DNA of 64,000 nt from Curvivirga sp965219885. GTDB taxonomy: Bacteria > Pseudomonadota > Alphaproteobacteria > UBA8366 > Aestuariispiraceae. A model generated the notes under the pieces. The model did no database searches and had not been told where the DNA came from. It worked only from the letters and a program-made list of their open reading frames with translations. Positions 53,769-63,195 of this stretch are shown here, piece by piece. The position numbers and the translations under genes are program-made. The stretch covers positions 186,001-250,000 of the forward strand of contig NZ_CBDCOT010000007.1 in NCBI RefSeq assembly GCF_965219885.1, given 5' to 3'. Each line of letters opens with the position of its first letter. Position 1 is the stretch's first letter.

Positions 53769-54665
53769 ATGATGTCCAAATCTTCCAAAGCGAAAAAATC
53801 CAAACTTCGTTACATTCCCTTCATCGGGCATAAGCTGGCTGAGAAACAAGCCCAAAAGGCCGTTGTTTCTGTATTGCGCTTGAATGGTGTTATTGGTGCT
53901 GCTGGTTTTATGAAGAAAGGGTTGAGCTTAGAAGCGCTGGAAGAAGTTATTGAAAAAGCTTTTGAAGAAAAGCACTTAAAAGCAGTTGCTTTATCTATTA
54001 ATTCTCCTGGGGGATCTCCGGTACAGTCGGCGCTGATTGCAGGACGTATTCGTGAGAAGGCTAAAGAAAAAGAAATTCCTGTATATGCATTTTGTGAAGA
54101 TGCAGCAGCATCTGGTGGATACTGGCTCGCTTGTGCAGGGGATGAAATTTATGCGCATTCATCTAGTATTGTCGGATCAATTGGTGTGATTTCAGCAGGC
54201 TTTGGTTTTACAGAATTATTAGAGAAGATTGGGGTTGAGCGCCGTGTCTATACGTCCGGTGAGTCCAAGTCCCAACTTGATCCTTTCTCAAAAGAAAAAG
54301 CATCAGACATTAAGCATTTGAAATCCTTGCAGAACGATATTCATGAGCAATTCAAAGATTATGTTCGTAGTCGTAGAGAAGGAAAATTAACCGAAGAAGA
54401 AAAGAAGCTTTTTTCTGGTAGTTTTTGGACAGGGGCAAAGGCGGCTGAATATGGTCTGGTAGATGGACTAGGTGAATTACGCAACATTTGTAAGGAAAAG
54501 TTTGGTGACAAAACCAAATTTAAAGAGGCATCTGCACCTAAATCCTTCATTCAACGAAAACTTGGTTTAGAAGGTAAATTCGCAGGTTTGAGTTTGTCAG
54601 GTGTTGGTGAAGATATTATGTCTTCTGCAGAGGAACGTTCCTGGTGGTCTCGTATAGGTTTATAA
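53769..54665 (+). CDS. S49-family peptidase (SppA/SohB-like)
   Basis: 298 residues, single-domain form. ALSINSPGGSPVQSALI (oxyanion loop), FCEDAAASGGYWLACAGDEIYAHSSSIVGSIGVI (catalytic Ser in SSIVGSIG), and a downstream Lys in KSQLDPFS. The N-terminus has a basic stretch and no clear membrane helix, unlike E. coli SppA, so it may be cytosolic or peripheral. It degrades membrane-bound or signal-peptide fragments. Confidence 0.9.
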   Translation: MMSKSSKAKKSKLRYIPFIGHKLAEKQAQKAVVSVLRLNGVIGAAGFMKKGLSLEALEEVIEKAFEEKHLKAVALSINSPGGSPVQSALIAGRIREKAKEKEIPVYAFCEDAAASGGYWLACAGDEIYAHSSSIVGSIGVISAGFGFTELLEKIGVERRVYTSGESKSQLDPFSKEKASDIKHLKSLQNDIHEQFKDYVRSRREGKLTEEEKKLFSGSFWTGAKAAEYGLVDGLGELRNICKEKFGDKTKFKEASAPKSFIQRKLGLEGKFAGLSLSGVGEDIMSSAEERSWWSRIGL

Positions 54666-54710
54666 GCTTAATGCTTGACCCATGGGCTTCAACGCAGCTA
54701 AACAAAAGAT

Positions 54711-54977
54711 ATGTTAGGTTTCAGTTTACAAAAAATAATCGTCTTAGGGCTTTTAATTGCCGCAGTCTGGTATGGATTTAAATATATCGGGCGTTTACAG
54801 CGCGTAGATCGTGGTGAGCGTAAAAAGGGCGAGCGGACGATGGGGGAACGTGTTCGCAAAGCAGCCCGTGAGCGGTCTGGTGTGACGGATGCTGAAATTA
54901 TAGAGGATACAGAAAAATGCCCTCGTTGTGGTACATTCATTCCAGTAGGTAGTGAATGTAGCTGCAAGCGTCGATAA
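54711..54977 (+). CDS. Small membrane-anchored protein with zinc-ribbon
   Basis: 88 residues: an N-terminal transmembrane helix (QKIIVLGLLIAAVWYGFKYIG), a charged linker (RGERKKGERTMGERVRKAARERSG), and a C-terminal CPRCGTFIPVGSECSC with four cysteines. It follows the S49 peptidase by 45 bp and precedes a terminator. The family is common in Alphaproteobacteria but has no assigned function that I know. Confidence 0.75.
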   Translation: MLGFSLQKIIVLGLLIAAVWYGFKYIGRLQRVDRGERKKGERTMGERVRKAARERSGVTDAEIIEDTEKCPRCGTFIPVGSECSCKRR

Positions 54978-55395
54978 GTTATAAGCCGTCTTTATGACGG
55001 CTTTTTTATGGCCAAACCATCTGACTTGAACCGATTTGGTTGATTTTCCCCAAAAAACAGATTGTCTATACATTTCAAAATCTTACTTTGGAATATGTTT
55101 GATAAAAAAAATGAAATTTTTTTTGTGTATTTGTTTTGTTCTTTTGCCCCGAAAACAATGTTTTAAATCGTTGCTGCTATTTACATTTTTTCTTTGATTA
55201 ACCGTTTAATTATATTTTTTATTTAAAAGCGACCATTGATATAGGTAAATGCGACAAATTAGCGGTTGATTTAGTTTTTGAAACTGGGTATTTGCTGCAT
55301 TGCAAACAAGCGATGCTTATTTATCACAAAAGGTGATAGACGTTTGTTATTGTGGCATATCCACAAATTCTACTGATTAATATGAGGATCAAAAA
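54978..55395 (+). promoter_or_regulatory. serC leader region with hairpins, candidate serC RNA element
   Basis: 418 bp. After the terminator, AT-rich promoter DNA, then three perfect hairpins in the last 110 bp: TTTGC..GCAAA (55291-55306), TATCAC-AAAAG-GTGATA (55322-55338) and TTGTGG-CATAT-CCACAA (55350-55366), the last 30 bp before the start codon. A conserved serC leader motif is known in Alphaproteobacteria. I cannot confirm a match without the covariance model. Confidence 0.5.
54983..55008 (+). terminator. Intrinsic terminator
   Basis: AAGCCGTC-TTTAT-GACGGCTT followed by TTTTT after the zinc-ribbon gene. Confidence 0.92.
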
Positions 55396-56544
55396 ATGAC
55401 TATGAATCAGCCGACAATCCGACCGGCACGACCTTTCTTTTCTTCCGGGCCTTGTGCGAAACGTCCTGGTTGGTCGACATCGGGTTTAGGCGGCGCATCG
55501 TTAGGCAGGTCTCATAGATCCGCAGAAGGCAAAGCAAAGCTAAAAAAGGTAATTGACGATACGCGTGCAATTCTTGGCATTCCAGCAGATTATAAAATTG
55601 GTATTGTTCCCGCATCTGATACAGGTGCTGTTGAGATGGCGTTATGGTCTCTTTTAGGGGCACGTGGTGTGGATATGCTGGCTTGGGAAAGTTTCGGTAG
55701 CGGTTGGATCACTGACGTTGTCAAACAATTGAAGCTTGAAGATGTGAATAGTTATACTGCTGATTACGGCTTACTACCTGATTTGACCAAGATTGATAAA
55801 AACCGAGATGTGGTGTTCACATGGAATGGCACAACCAGTGGCGTGAAGGTTCCAAATGGCGACTGGATCGCGGATGATCGGAACGGTTTAACTATTTGTG
55901 ATGCAACCTCTGCAGCATTTGCCATGGACCTTCCATGGGAAAAGCTAGATGTGACCACGTGGTCTTGGCAAAAGGTGCTAGGAGGTGAGGGTGCACATGG
56001 AATGTTGGTGCTTAGCCCACGTGCTGTAGAGCGTCTGGAGAGTTATACACCTGCTTGGCCTTTACCTAAGATTTTTCGTCTTACGAAAGGTGGAAAATTA
56101 ATTGAGGGTATTTTCAGCGGTGCCACGATCAATACACCATCTATGTTATGTGTTGAAGATGTTTTGGATGCTTTAAACTGGGCCCAAGACATTGGTGGAT
56201 TATCGGAAATGCAAAAACGATCTTCTGCTAATTTAAAAGCGGTTGAAGATTGGGTTGCAAAGACTGATTGGATAGAGTTCCTTTGTGCTGATGCAACACT
56301 AAGATCAAACACATCAATCTGTCTAAAACTGTCTGATAGCTGCTCTCTTCAAGATGAGGAGCGCGACGGTGCGCCGAAAAAAATGGCAACCTTGTTGGAA
56401 AAGGAAGGCGTTGCTTTTGACATTAATGGTTATCGCGATGCACCAGCAGGTTTACGCCTATGGGGCGGTGCGACCGTTGATCCAGCTGATATGGAGGCAC
56501 TTATGCCTTGGTTGGATTGGGCATATTCACAGATTACAGCATAA
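55396..56544 (+). CDS. serC: Phosphoserine aminotransferase, alphaproteobacterial type
   Basis: 382 residues. PLP-lysine region TTWSWQKVLGGEGAHGMLVLSP, N-terminal RPARPFFSSGPCAKRPGW and SHRSAEGKAKLKKVIDDTRAILGIPADYKIGIVPASDTGAVE. It converts 3-phosphohydroxypyruvate and glutamate to phosphoserine. Next gene is serA (57 bp gap), so the first two steps of serine synthesis form an operon. Confidence 0.95.
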   Translation: MTMNQPTIRPARPFFSSGPCAKRPGWSTSGLGGASLGRSHRSAEGKAKLKKVIDDTRAILGIPADYKIGIVPASDTGAVEMALWSLLGARGVDMLAWESFGSGWITDVVKQLKLEDVNSYTADYGLLPDLTKIDKNRDVVFTWNGTTSGVKVPNGDWIADDRNGLTICDATSAAFAMDLPWEKLDVTTWSWQKVLGGEGAHGMLVLSPRAVERLESYTPAWPLPKIFRLTKGGKLIEGIFSGATINTPSMLCVEDVLDALNWAQDIGGLSEMQKRSSANLKAVEDWVAKTDWIEFLCADATLRSNTSICLKLSDSCSLQDEERDGAPKKMATLLEKEGVAFDINGYRDAPAGLRLWGGATVDPADMEALMPWLDWAYSQITA

Positions 56545-56601
56545 GAATTTCACGAAATTACCAGCCTTTTAGGCTAATGAATTATACTGAAAGTAAGACA
56601 A

Positions 56602-58182
56602 ATGGTTAAAGTACTTATTTCTGATAAAATGGATCCGCTTGCAGAACAAATTTTTAAAGAACGCGGCGTTGATGTTGATTTTAAACCTGGCATGACACCG
56701 GATGAGTTAAAGGCCTGCATTGGCGAATATGACGGTTTGGCTATTCGTTCCTCTACGAAAGTAACACCGGAAATCTTGGAGGCCGCAACTAATCTAAAAG
56801 TGATTGGCCGTGCGGGTATTGGGACCGATAATATCGATAAAGAAGCGGCGACAGCAAATGGTGTTGTTGTAATGAATACACCATTTGGTAATTCTATTAC
56901 CACCGCTGAACATGCGATTGCAATGATGATGGCATGTGCCCGTCAAATTCCGATGGCAAATGAATCCACCCATGCAGGGAAATGGGAAAAATCCAAATTT
57001 ATGGGCGTTGAAGTTTTTGGCAAAACCCTCGGTCTCATTGGCAGTGGCAATATTGGATCTATCGTGGCGGATCGTGCACAAGGGTTGAAAATGAAGGTTA
57101 TTTCTTTCGATCCCTTTCTGTCTGAAGAGCGTGCAAAAGAGCTAAATATTGAGAAAGTAGAGTTGGATGATCTGTTAGCGCGTGCTGATTTCATTACCAT
57201 GCATACTCCATTGACCGATAGTACGCGGAATCTGATCAATAAAGATGCGATTTCCAAAATGAAGGATGGCGTTCGTATTATTAACTGTGCCCGTGGCGGT
57301 ATTATTAATGAAGTCGATCTGAAAGAAGGTTTGGAAAGTGGTAAGGTTGCTGCGGCGGCACTTGACGTATTTGAAGTTGAGCCAGCAAAAGAGAATGCAC
57401 TTTTCAATATGGATAATGTGGTATGCACGCCGCATTTAGGAGCTTCTACAACCGAAGCGCAGGTGAATGTTGCTATTCAAGTTGCAGAACAACTATCTGA
57501 TTATCTGTTAACTGGTGCGGTGACAAACGCCCTGAATATTCCATCTGTCTCTGCGGAAGATGCGCCGAAATTAAGACCATATATGAGTTTAGCTGAACAG
57601 TTAGGTAGCTTTGCTGGTCAAGTCACTGAAAGTGGTTTGAAGGCTATTCGTGTTGAATTTGAAGGACATGTTGCAAGCCTGAATACACAACCATTATTAC
57701 AAGCGGTATTAGCAGGTCTCTTACGTCCGTTTAGTGATAGCGTGAATATGGTGAATGCGCCAAGTATCGCCCGTGATCGTTCCATTGAAGTTTCTGAAGT
57801 GAAACATGATCGCCCATGTGACTATCAAACTTTGATCCGTTTGGTTGTAACAACTGAGAATTTTGAACGCACGGTATCAGGAACTTTGTTTGGGGGGCAG
57901 AAACCTCGTGTAGTAGAGGTGAAAGGTATTGAGATTGAAGCCGAACTTACAGAGCATATGCTCTATATTACCAATGAAGATAAACCAGGTATGATTGGCC
58001 AGCTTGGTCAAACCTTGGGGAATGTAGATGCAAATATTGCAACTTTCCATCTTGGGCGTGCCGAAGAAGGTGGTGAGGCAATCGCGCTTTTACAACTCGA
58101 CAGTCCGCTAGATGATGATTGTATGGCTTTGATACAGGCGATCCCACATGTAAAACAAGCTAAGCTGTTGAGCTTCAAATAA
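56602..58182 (+). CDS. serA: D-3-phosphoglycerate dehydrogenase, long form with ACT domain
   Basis: 526 residues. Substrate/NAD domains include GRAGIGTDNIDKEAA, GLIGSGNIGSIVADRAQG (NAD), NCARGGIINEVDLK and the catalytic H in CTPHLGASTTEAQV; then an intervening domain and a C-terminal ACT domain (MLYITNEDKPGMIGQLGQTLG) for regulation by serine. It oxidises 3-phosphoglycerate to 3-phosphohydroxypyruvate. Second gene of the serCA operon. Confidence 0.97.
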   Translation: MVKVLISDKMDPLAEQIFKERGVDVDFKPGMTPDELKACIGEYDGLAIRSSTKVTPEILEAATNLKVIGRAGIGTDNIDKEAATANGVVVMNTPFGNSITTAEHAIAMMMACARQIPMANESTHAGKWEKSKFMGVEVFGKTLGLIGSGNIGSIVADRAQGLKMKVISFDPFLSEERAKELNIEKVELDDLLARADFITMHTPLTDSTRNLINKDAISKMKDGVRIINCARGGIINEVDLKEGLESGKVAAAALDVFEVEPAKENALFNMDNVVCTPHLGASTTEAQVNVAIQVAEQLSDYLLTGAVTNALNIPSVSAEDAPKLRPYMSLAEQLGSFAGQVTESGLKAIRVEFEGHVASLNTQPLLQAVLAGLLRPFSDSVNMVNAPSIARDRSIEVSEVKHDRPCDYQTLIRLVVTTENFERTVSGTLFGGQKPRVVEVKGIEIEAELTEHMLYITNEDKPGMIGQLGQTLGNVDANIATFHLGRAEEGGEAIALLQLDSPLDDDCMALIQAIPHVKQAKLLSFK

Positions 58183-58203
58183 GTTTAACTTCTAAAAATT
58201 ATT

Positions 58204-58240
58204 AAAAGCCCTGGAAGCGTTATCTTTCGGGGCTTTTTCT
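58204..58240 (+). terminator. Intrinsic terminator of serCA
   Basis: AAAAGCCC ... GGGGCTTTT stem extended by GGAAG/CTTTC, ending in a T-run. Confidence 0.88.
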
Positions 58241-58321
58241 ATTTTGGGAATTAGGAATTTATGTTGCATTGCACCAATTTCTCCGTCACAGTGAGTATTC
58301 AGGATCAATTATTGAGGGTTT

Positions 58322-59554
58322 ATGATCGTGCTTTATAGCTTTTACGATACCAAAGTGCAGGCAATGGAACCATTGCGCATTATGGCGGAAGCAACTGAAG
58401 TTGCTTTTACGCATCCTTGGAATCCGTGGAGTTATACCCCTATAGGTAAAAGCATTGCGGCAGGCTCTCATGTGATGGAAAGTTTGCTACGTGAACGTGG
58501 TAAGCCGGATTGGATGATCGATACTGCAATAGTTGATGGAAAAGAAACACCTGTTACAATCGAAACCGTTGTTCATAAGGCTTTTGGTGATCTTGTTCAT
58601 TTTAAGCGCGAAGGCGTAAAGGAAGGCACACATCCAAAGCTTTTACTTGTCGCACCTATGTCAGGCCATTATGCAACTTTGCTGCGTGGAACTGTGCAGG
58701 CATTGATTGATGATCATGAGGTCTATGTTACGGATTGGCGTGACGCATCTGAAATCCCGATGGGTGAAGGTAAGTTCGGTGTTGAAAAATACATCAGTTA
58801 TGTCATCAAATTTCTAAAATATTTAGGTAAAGATGCGCATGTGATGGCAGTTTGCCAACCTGCACCACTGGTGCTAGCTGCCGTATCTGTTCTTGCCATG
58901 CAGGATTCCTCATATCAACCAAAGACGATGACATTGATGGGAGGACCACTGGATACGCGGGCTGCGTCGACTGTTGTGACGGAATTGGCAGATAAACATG
59001 ATATGAATTGGTTCCGTCGCAATTGTATTCATGTAGTCCCCCTTCGGTTTGAAGGGGCGGGCCGTCGGGTTTATCCTGGTTTTATGCAGCTTCATGCGTT
59101 TTTATCTATGAACCCTAAGCGCCATACAGTTGCGCAATGGAAAATGTTCACTCACCTAATTGAGGGGGATGGTGATTCAGCAGAAGCACATCGTAAGTTT
59201 TACGATGAATATCTTGCTGTAATGGACACAGCTGCTGATTTCTACCTTGAAACGATCGATGCTGTCTTTAAACGCCACTTATTACCACGTGGTTTATTCC
59301 GTTATAAAGGCGATTTGGTTGATACGCATGCCATTAAGAAGACAGCACTGCTAACCGTTGAAGGGGCGCTGGATGATATTTCTGCGCCGGGACAAACTAT
59401 TGCAGCTCACGATATGTGCTCTAACATTCCTGCGAATATGAAAAAGAATCATCTACAGGAAGGTGTAGGACATTATGGTATCTTTAATGGTCGAAAATGG
59501 CGAGAAATCATTAAGCCAGAGATTGCTGCTTTTATTCGTAAACATGGTGAATAA
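58322..59554 (+). CDS. phaZ: Intracellular polyhydroxyalkanoate depolymerase
   Basis: 410 residues, normal length. The N-terminal FYDTKVQAMEPLRIMAEATEVAF and the nucleophile elbow VMAVCQPAPLVLAA, with Cys in place of the Ser used by secreted enzymes, are typical of PhaZ of native granules. The catalytic His lies in the HYGIF block near the C-terminus (EGVGHYGIFNGRKWR). It mobilises stored PHB, so the organism makes PHA. Confidence 0.94.
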   Translation: MIVLYSFYDTKVQAMEPLRIMAEATEVAFTHPWNPWSYTPIGKSIAAGSHVMESLLRERGKPDWMIDTAIVDGKETPVTIETVVHKAFGDLVHFKREGVKEGTHPKLLLVAPMSGHYATLLRGTVQALIDDHEVYVTDWRDASEIPMGEGKFGVEKYISYVIKFLKYLGKDAHVMAVCQPAPLVLAAVSVLAMQDSSYQPKTMTLMGGPLDTRAASTVVTELADKHDMNWFRRNCIHVVPLRFEGAGRRVYPGFMQLHAFLSMNPKRHTVAQWKMFTHLIEGDGDSAEAHRKFYDEYLAVMDTAADFYLETIDAVFKRHLLPRGLFRYKGDLVDTHAIKKTALLTVEGALDDISAPGQTIAAHDMCSNIPANMKKNHLQEGVGHYGIFNGRKWREIIKPEIAAFIRKHGE

Positions 59555-59656
59555 AATTAATTTTCTTTAAATGATTGAAAGAAATCCGACTTTCATATTA
59601 TAGTATCGGTAGTGGGTAAGGGGACAATTCTAAATTGAATTGGCCGGAGGATCTGT

Positions 59657-60220
59657 ATGACTGGTCATACTGTAACACCCCATGTCGTTACTGATGATGG
59701 CATTGTAAAGAATCCCCAATTAGGCAAAACATCTGCCTTTTTGCAGATATGGTCTGGACTGACCTATCATTCAGACAAGCCACGTTTTAAAGATTTCTTA
59801 CCCGAAGATTTGCCAAATCAGCTATGGAGAAACCTGTTTATTACATCAGTTGTTGCTACACCCTTCACGATAACATTTCTGTATCAAGGAATGTATATCA
59901 CGGATCAACTGGGACAACACTTTGTCGGAAAGTCCCTATCGGAAGAATTATTTGGGGAGTCGTTTGGAGAAATTGAACGTCTTTATCATTTAACCTGTCA
60001 GGACCAAAAACCTGTGCTTTCAAGAGAGCTAATGACATCACGTTACGGCATTAGTACGTTAAATGAAGTTATACATGTGCCTTTCTATGATCAATCTGGA
60101 AAGGTTTCTCATATTTGCGGTGTTATCGAATCTGTCGATATCCCAGAAACACCAATGGATGAGAATGATGATGTGCCTGAAAATTGGCGTATTGAATTTT
60201 CAGGGGTTATTGATCTGTAA
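59657..60220 (+). CDS. PAS-domain protein, alphaproteobacterial single-domain type
   Basis: 187 residues with GGAGG before the ATG. A PAS-like domain (about 45-170) of the PAS_5 type: LPNQLWRNLFITSVVATPFTITFLYQG, then FGESFGEIERLYHLTCQDQKPVLSRE and HVPFYDQSGKVSHICGVIES. There is no output domain and no transmembrane segment. Many Rhodospirillales encode several such proteins of unknown role. Own promoter; followed by a terminator shared with the grxD gene. Confidence 0.8.
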   Translation: MTGHTVTPHVVTDDGIVKNPQLGKTSAFLQIWSGLTYHSDKPRFKDFLPEDLPNQLWRNLFITSVVATPFTITFLYQGMYITDQLGQHFVGKSLSEELFGESFGEIERLYHLTCQDQKPVLSRELMTSRYGISTLNEVIHVPFYDQSGKVSHICGVIESVDIPETPMDENDDVPENWRIEFSGVIDL

Positions 60221-60224
60221 AGAA

Positions 60225-60256
60225 TAATGCCGCCTGAATTTCTTCAAGCGGCATTA
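60225..60256. terminator. Bidirectional hairpin between the PAS gene and grxD
   Basis: TAATGCCGC and GCGGCATTA form a 9-bp stem; loop 14 nt. T-runs are weak on both sides. Confidence 0.7.
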
Positions 60257-60280
60257 TGAAATCTTTCAGATTAGCTGACA

Positions 60281-60619
60281 TTAAGCTTCTTGAAGCTCAA
60301 CACCTTTATCTGTGAAAGCTTGTGAAAGTTCGCCTGTTTCAAACATCTCACGAACAATGTCACAACCGCCAATAAATTCCCCTTTGATATATAGTTGAGG
60401 AATTGTCGGCCAGCTGGAATATTCCTTGATGCCTTCACGAACATCCATGTCTTCAAGGACATTAATACCTTTAAAAGGTACGCCGACATGGTTCAAAACT
60501 TGTACAACTGCAGCCGAAAAGCCGCATTGTGGGAAAACAGGTGTGCCTTTCATAAATAGCACTACATCGTTTTCATTGATCTCGGATTCGATTTGTTCGA
60601 ATGCAGGATTGTCGCTCAT
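60281..60619 (-). CDS. grxD: Monothiol glutaredoxin Grx4
   Basis: 112 residues from the ATG at 60619 (MSDNPAFEQ), with AAAGGAAG upstream; the frame opens slightly earlier. KGTPVFPQCGFSAAVVQ contains the CGFS active site, and the WPTIPQLYIKGEFIGGCDIV block binds glutathione. It carries [2Fe-2S] clusters for iron-sulfur assembly and iron sensing, often with BolA, whose gene lies directly upstream. Confidence 0.96.
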   Translation of the reverse strand: MSDNPAFEQIESEINENDVVLFMKGTPVFPQCGFSAAVVQVLNHVGVPFKGINVLEDMDVREGIKEYSSWPTIPQLYIKGEFIGGCDIVREMFETGELSQAFTDKGVELQEA

Positions 60620-60660
60620 TTTACTTCCTTTCATCAAGTAAGCAGATCAAAAGATACAGC

Positions 60661-60903
60661 TTACTCTCCATCCTCTGGTACAGCTGTTTGCAAGGCAAGC
60701 GCATGAAGCTCGTTACCCATGCGCCCTTGCAATGCTTTGTAAACCATCTGATGCTGCTGAACGCGGCTTTTGCCTTTGAATTCTGCTGATTTTACGAAAG
60801 CTGCATAATGGTCACCGTCTCCACGCAGATCGTTGATCACAACTTCTGCATCTGGCAAGGCTTCCTTAATGAAGTTTTCGATATCACCTTGGGACATCGG
60901 CAT
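60661..60903 (-). CDS. bolA: BolA-family protein
   Basis: 80 residues: QGDIENFIKEALPDAEVVINDLRGDGDHYAAFVKSAEFKGKSRVQQHQMVYKAL, a BolA domain with the conserved His in QQHQMVYKAL. BolA proteins and monothiol glutaredoxins share a [2Fe-2S] cluster. The gene precedes grxD by 41 bp and follows purL by 57 bp, the common alphaproteobacterial order. Confidence 0.94.
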   Translation of the reverse strand: MPMSQGDIENFIKEALPDAEVVINDLRGDGDHYAAFVKSAEFKGKSRVQQHQMVYKALQGRMGNELHALALQTAVPEDGE

Positions 60904-60960
60904 GATGGTTACTCCTAATCAGTTATTATTGGTTTTAGAATAGCTGATCGTTGCACTTAT

Positions 60961-63183
60961 TTAAAGCTCAACTGCCATATATTCTGGCATCCAGCCTTCA
61001 AAAGCTTCACGAAGCTCTGCCAAAGATATGGCATCACCTTCACCAAGCTTCAAGTCGCTTCCGCCTGTTTTACCAATGATTTCTGCAGGAATACCAGATT
61101 CTTTTGCTTTTTCGATGATCGCAGCGGCATTTTTCGTAGAAATCAGGTAGCGTGCCTGATCTTCACCAAAGAAATATGCATGTGCAGGCACATCAGAAGA
61201 AGCAGGTTGAACAAGTTCTACACCCATTTTACCGGAAATCGCCATATCTGCAGCAGCGCAAGCCAAACCACCATCGGACAAGTCATGAGAGGCGGTTACT
61301 AAACCTTCATCAATCAATCCGCGTAGGAAATCACCATTTGCCAATTCTTGGTCTAGATAGACTGGCGGTGGTGCGCCTTCTTCGCGGCCTTCTACTGTAT
61401 CCAGATAAACGGAATTACCTAACCAGCCCTTTGTTTCACCGATCAGGATCAGGTCTTCGCCCTCTGCTTTTAGATCAATAGAAACAGCTTTGGATACGTC
61501 ATCAATCACACCAACACCACCAATCACAGGTGTTGGTAAAATACCAATACCATTGGTTTCATTGTAAAGGGATACGTTACCAGAAACCACAGGGTAGTTG
61601 AATTTGATTGCTGCTTCGGACATGCCTTTAACTGCACCAACAAATTGACCCATGATACGAGGGCGTTCAGGATTACCAAAGTTCATGTTATTGGTGATTG
61701 CCAATGGTTTTGCACCGGATGCGGTCAGGTTACGCCAGCTTTCAGCGACTGCCTGTTTGCCGCCTTGTTTTGGATCTGCCAAACAATAACGTGGGGTACA
61801 ATCAACAGAGATTGCAATCCCTTTCTTGCTTTCAGGTAAGCGAACAACGGCTGCATCACAACCCGGCGCTTGAATAGTGTTACCCATAACCAAATGGTCA
61901 TACTGTTCCCAAATCCAACGACGAGATGCCATATTCGGGGAACCCATGATTGTTTTTAACAGATCTGTTAAGCTATCAACGGCTTTTACATCACCAGCTG
62001 CAATCACGTCTTGCTGTGGTGTTTCTTCCCATGGGCGTTCATACATTGGAGATGCATCCACCAATGGAGGTACAGGAATAGAACCAACTTGTTGGCCTTC
62101 CCACATCATGGTCAATTCACGTGTATCTGTAACTTTACCAACAACCGCGAAATCCAATTCCCATTTTTCAAAGATGGCACGGGCTTCGTCTTCACGGCCC
62201 GGTTTTAACACCATCAACATACGCTCCTGACTTTCAGAAAGCATCAACTCATAAGGTGTCATGCCTTCTTCGCGCATTGGAACTTGGTCAAGATGTAGTT
62301 CAATACCTACTTCACCTTTATCTGCCATTTCAACCGATGAGGAAGTCAGACCAGCAGCACCCATATCCTGAATGGATACGATCGCATCGGTGGACATTAA
62401 TTCAAGGCAAGCTTCCAGCAACAGTTTTTCGGTGAACGGGTCGCCGACCTGAACTGTAGGACGCTTTGCATCAGAATCATCGTCGAATTCTGCAGATGCC
62501 ATTGTCGCACCATGAATACCGTCACGGCCTGTTTTAGAACCGACATAAACAACAGGGTTACCGATACCGGATGCTTTGGAATAGAAGATCTTATCAGAAT
62601 CAGCCAAGCCAACTGTCATTGCATTTACAAGGATGTTGGTGTCATAGGCTTTGTGGAAGTTTGTCTCACCGCCGACTGTTGGGACACCCATGCAGTTACC
62701 ATAACCACCAATACCGGAAACAACGCCAGAAAGTAGATGGCGTGTTTTCGGGTGCTCTGGGCTACCGAAACGTAGTGCATTCATATTAGCAATCGGACGT
62801 GCACCCATGGTGAATACGTCACGCATGATGCCACCAACACCAGTTGCTGCCCCTTGATAAGGTTCGATAAAGCTTGGATGGTTGTGGCTTTCAATTTTGA
62901 AAACAGCTGCTTGACCATCGCCAATATCAACAACACCTGCATTTTCACCCGGACCTTGAATGACTTGTTCACCTTCGGTTGGTAATTGCTTCAACCAGAA
63001 ACGAGAAGATTTGTAAGAACAATGTTCCGACCACATTACAGAGAAAATACCTAACTCAGTGTAATTTGGTGTGCGGCCCATAATATCTAGCATGATACCA
63101 TGTTCTTCTTTGGTGATACCATGTTCAGCGATCAACTCGTCGGTGACTTCGATCGCATTGAATTTTGCGTTATAATCTGTCAT
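60961..63183 (-). CDS. purL: Phosphoribosylformylglycinamidine synthase, large subunit (PurL, small form)
   Basis: 740 residues. ATP-grasp-like AIR-synthase fold with HNHPSFIEPYQGAATGVGGIMRDV, the VSIQDMGAAGLTSSSVEMADKG block, NNMNFGNPERP and TASHDLSDGGLACAAADMAIS. Works with PurQ (glutaminase) and PurS to make FGAM from FGAR. Starts 12 bp after purQ, in an operon with purS and purQ. Confidence 0.97.
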   Translation of the reverse strand: MTDYNAKFNAIEVTDELIAEHGITKEEHGIMLDIMGRTPNYTELGIFSVMWSEHCSYKSSRFWLKQLPTEGEQVIQGPGENAGVVDIGDGQAAVFKIESHNHPSFIEPYQGAATGVGGIMRDVFTMGARPIANMNALRFGSPEHPKTRHLLSGVVSGIGGYGNCMGVPTVGGETNFHKAYDTNILVNAMTVGLADSDKIFYSKASGIGNPVVYVGSKTGRDGIHGATMASAEFDDDSDAKRPTVQVGDPFTEKLLLEACLELMSTDAIVSIQDMGAAGLTSSSVEMADKGEVGIELHLDQVPMREEGMTPYELMLSESQERMLMVLKPGREDEARAIFEKWELDFAVVGKVTDTRELTMMWEGQQVGSIPVPPLVDASPMYERPWEETPQQDVIAAGDVKAVDSLTDLLKTIMGSPNMASRRWIWEQYDHLVMGNTIQAPGCDAAVVRLPESKKGIAISVDCTPRYCLADPKQGGKQAVAESWRNLTASGAKPLAITNNMNFGNPERPRIMGQFVGAVKGMSEAAIKFNYPVVSGNVSLYNETNGIGILPTPVIGGVGVIDDVSKAVSIDLKAEGEDLILIGETKGWLGNSVYLDTVEGREEGAPPPVYLDQELANGDFLRGLIDEGLVTASHDLSDGGLACAAADMAISGKMGVELVQPASSDVPAHAYFFGEDQARYLISTKNAAAIIEKAKESGIPAEIIGKTGGSDLKLGEGDAISLAELREAFEGWMPEYMAVEL

Positions 63184-63195
63184 CGGTTTTCTCGC

